Source: TH5896 sp049578985 (GTDB taxonomy: Archaea; Thermoproteota; Nitrososphaeria; Nitrososphaerales; Nitrososphaeraceae). From it: DNA of 5,272 bases. The translations under genes and the position numbers were made by a program. The DNA lies in the NCBI GenBank assembly GCA_049578985.1, contig JBAUMZ010000164.1, forward strand, positions 1 to 5,272, written 5' to 3'. The number at the start of each line of letters is the position of its first letter. Within the stretch, counting starts at the first letter, position 1. This document shows, one piece after another, positions 4,801 through 5,272 of this stretch. The notes beneath the pieces are model-generated. The model did no database searches, was not told where the DNA came from, and was given only the letters and a program-made list of their open reading frames with translations.

Positions 4801-4808
4801 ATATACTT
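4801..4808 (-). promoter_or_regulatory. TATA-like box of the 88-aa gene
   Basis: AAGTATAT on the minus strand with 20 nt to ATG 4780 matches the spacing seen before the two other promoters and predicts a leaderless transcript. Confidence 0.5.
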
Positions 4809-5105
4809 GATAAGACACGAATATGAAAAGTCATCACCTACATTACGTTCAAAGAGTTCTACAAGATTGTTAATCACCATTTCATTCTAATCTATTGTCT
4901 TATCTTAATATATAGTAACCGTTCAAAATGCCCAAACCTAATTTCTGCCGTTAAATGGAGGCATACGACTTCCATAGCAGCGCATTAATCATTTTCTATA
5001 TCAGTTTTGTTTTTTTCTTTTCGATCTCAACGGGACTAACCGAAAATTTAAACATGGAATATGGACTCAGTGCTTGACTATCCTCCTCTATTGTGATTGC
5101 ACTAG
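4809..5105. other. Region with no firm gene
   Basis: It holds a TATA-like TAATATATAG near 4906-4915 on the plus strand and a 40-codon plus-strand ORF (ATG 4955 to TGA 5077, begins MEAYDFHSSALIIF) with a hydrophobic middle encoded largely by a T-rich tract. The opposite strand is open from ATG 5247 to 4996 (83 codons, ending VEIEKKKTKLI). None has a recognisable domain, so I leave all uncalled. Confidence 0.35.
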
Positions 5106-5240
5106 TCTCGTGATAGACCACGAGAATATACAAGAGCGGATACCGAACAAGAAATTCAAGGAACAGTTGAAGTGATAATGAAGGATACAAGGGCATCGAA
5201 ACTTGACGCATTAGACAGCGGATACGATAATTCACATTGA
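5106..5240 (+). pseudogene. Coding-like C-terminal fragment, family unknown
   Basis: Between TAG 5103-5105 and TGA 5238-5240 the frame reads REYTRADTEQEIQGTVEVI, then MKDTRASKLDALDSGYDNSH. It is rich in charged residues and has no hydrophobic runs, as expected of a real soluble protein. There is no start codon before the conserved-looking part (only GTG and ATG in VIM), so the 5' end would be missing or frameshifted. The competing minus-strand ORF (5247-4996) covers the same bases and has an ATG but poorer residue composition. The call is tentative. Confidence 0.28.
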
Positions 5241-5272
5241 CATTCATATTCTGTTCCAGGAATTTGCAGAAA

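Noticed and set aside
4955..5077. 40-codon plus-strand ORF with one hydrophobic segment
   Set aside because: The hydrophobic stretch comes from a T-rich tract, there is no ribosome site, and the TATA-like sequence lies too far upstream for a leaderless start.
4996..5247. 83-codon minus-strand ORF with ATG start
   Set aside because: Its composition is erratic, no domain is recognised, its promoter region lies off the window, and the plus strand reads as better protein over half of it. Kept as an alternative, not called.

Overview
The window looks like accessory DNA from an ammonia-oxidising archaeon of the Nitrososphaerales (Thaumarchaeota/Nitrososphaerota), possibly Nitrosocosmicus-like. The evidence is a secreted protein with the 'AYEKNQ...NDCGNG...GC...SxIQGDEN' signature I associate with that lineage, a membrane-anchored plastocyanin-like protein, several short proteins with one N-terminal hydrophobic segment, and A/T-rich TATA boxes 20-22 nt upstream of ATG codons, which implies leaderless mRNAs. 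The taxonomic call rests on remembered family resemblance and was not checked by a search.

Layout. 1-500 (+): the end of a manganese-type cupin, followed by the first 42 codons of a zinc alcohol dehydrogenase that stops abruptly. 504-1229 (-): a secreted thaumarchaeal protein with hairpins at its 3' end. 1485-2042 (-): a two-gene unit made of a secreted coiled-coil protein and a small partner that overlaps it by 8 nt and carries a one-base frameshift. 2288-2904 (-): the N-terminal half of an IS5-type transposase running in frame into a winged-helix regulator fragment, which is itself frameshifted. 2996-3214 (+): the orphan C-terminus of an apparently extracellular protein. 3306-3638 (-): a cupredoxin that has lost the copper-ligand loop. 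3761-4096 and 4514-4780 (-): two intact small membrane-anchored proteins, each with its own TATA box. Between them, 4195-4314 (+) is a coding-like fragment cut by a 23-bp tandem duplication. The right edge (4781-5272) holds only doubtful or fragmentary coding sequence.

The strongest overall signal is decay. At least five pieces are truncated, frameshifted or internally deleted, around one IS remnant. The intact genes encode short envelope or extracellular proteins and do not form an obvious pathway. I see no CRISPR array, tRNA, rRNA or complete mobile element, and no convincing new multi-gene system. The items most worth following up are the ligand-less cupredoxin, the transposase/winged-helix chimera, and the overlapping pair with the frameshift.
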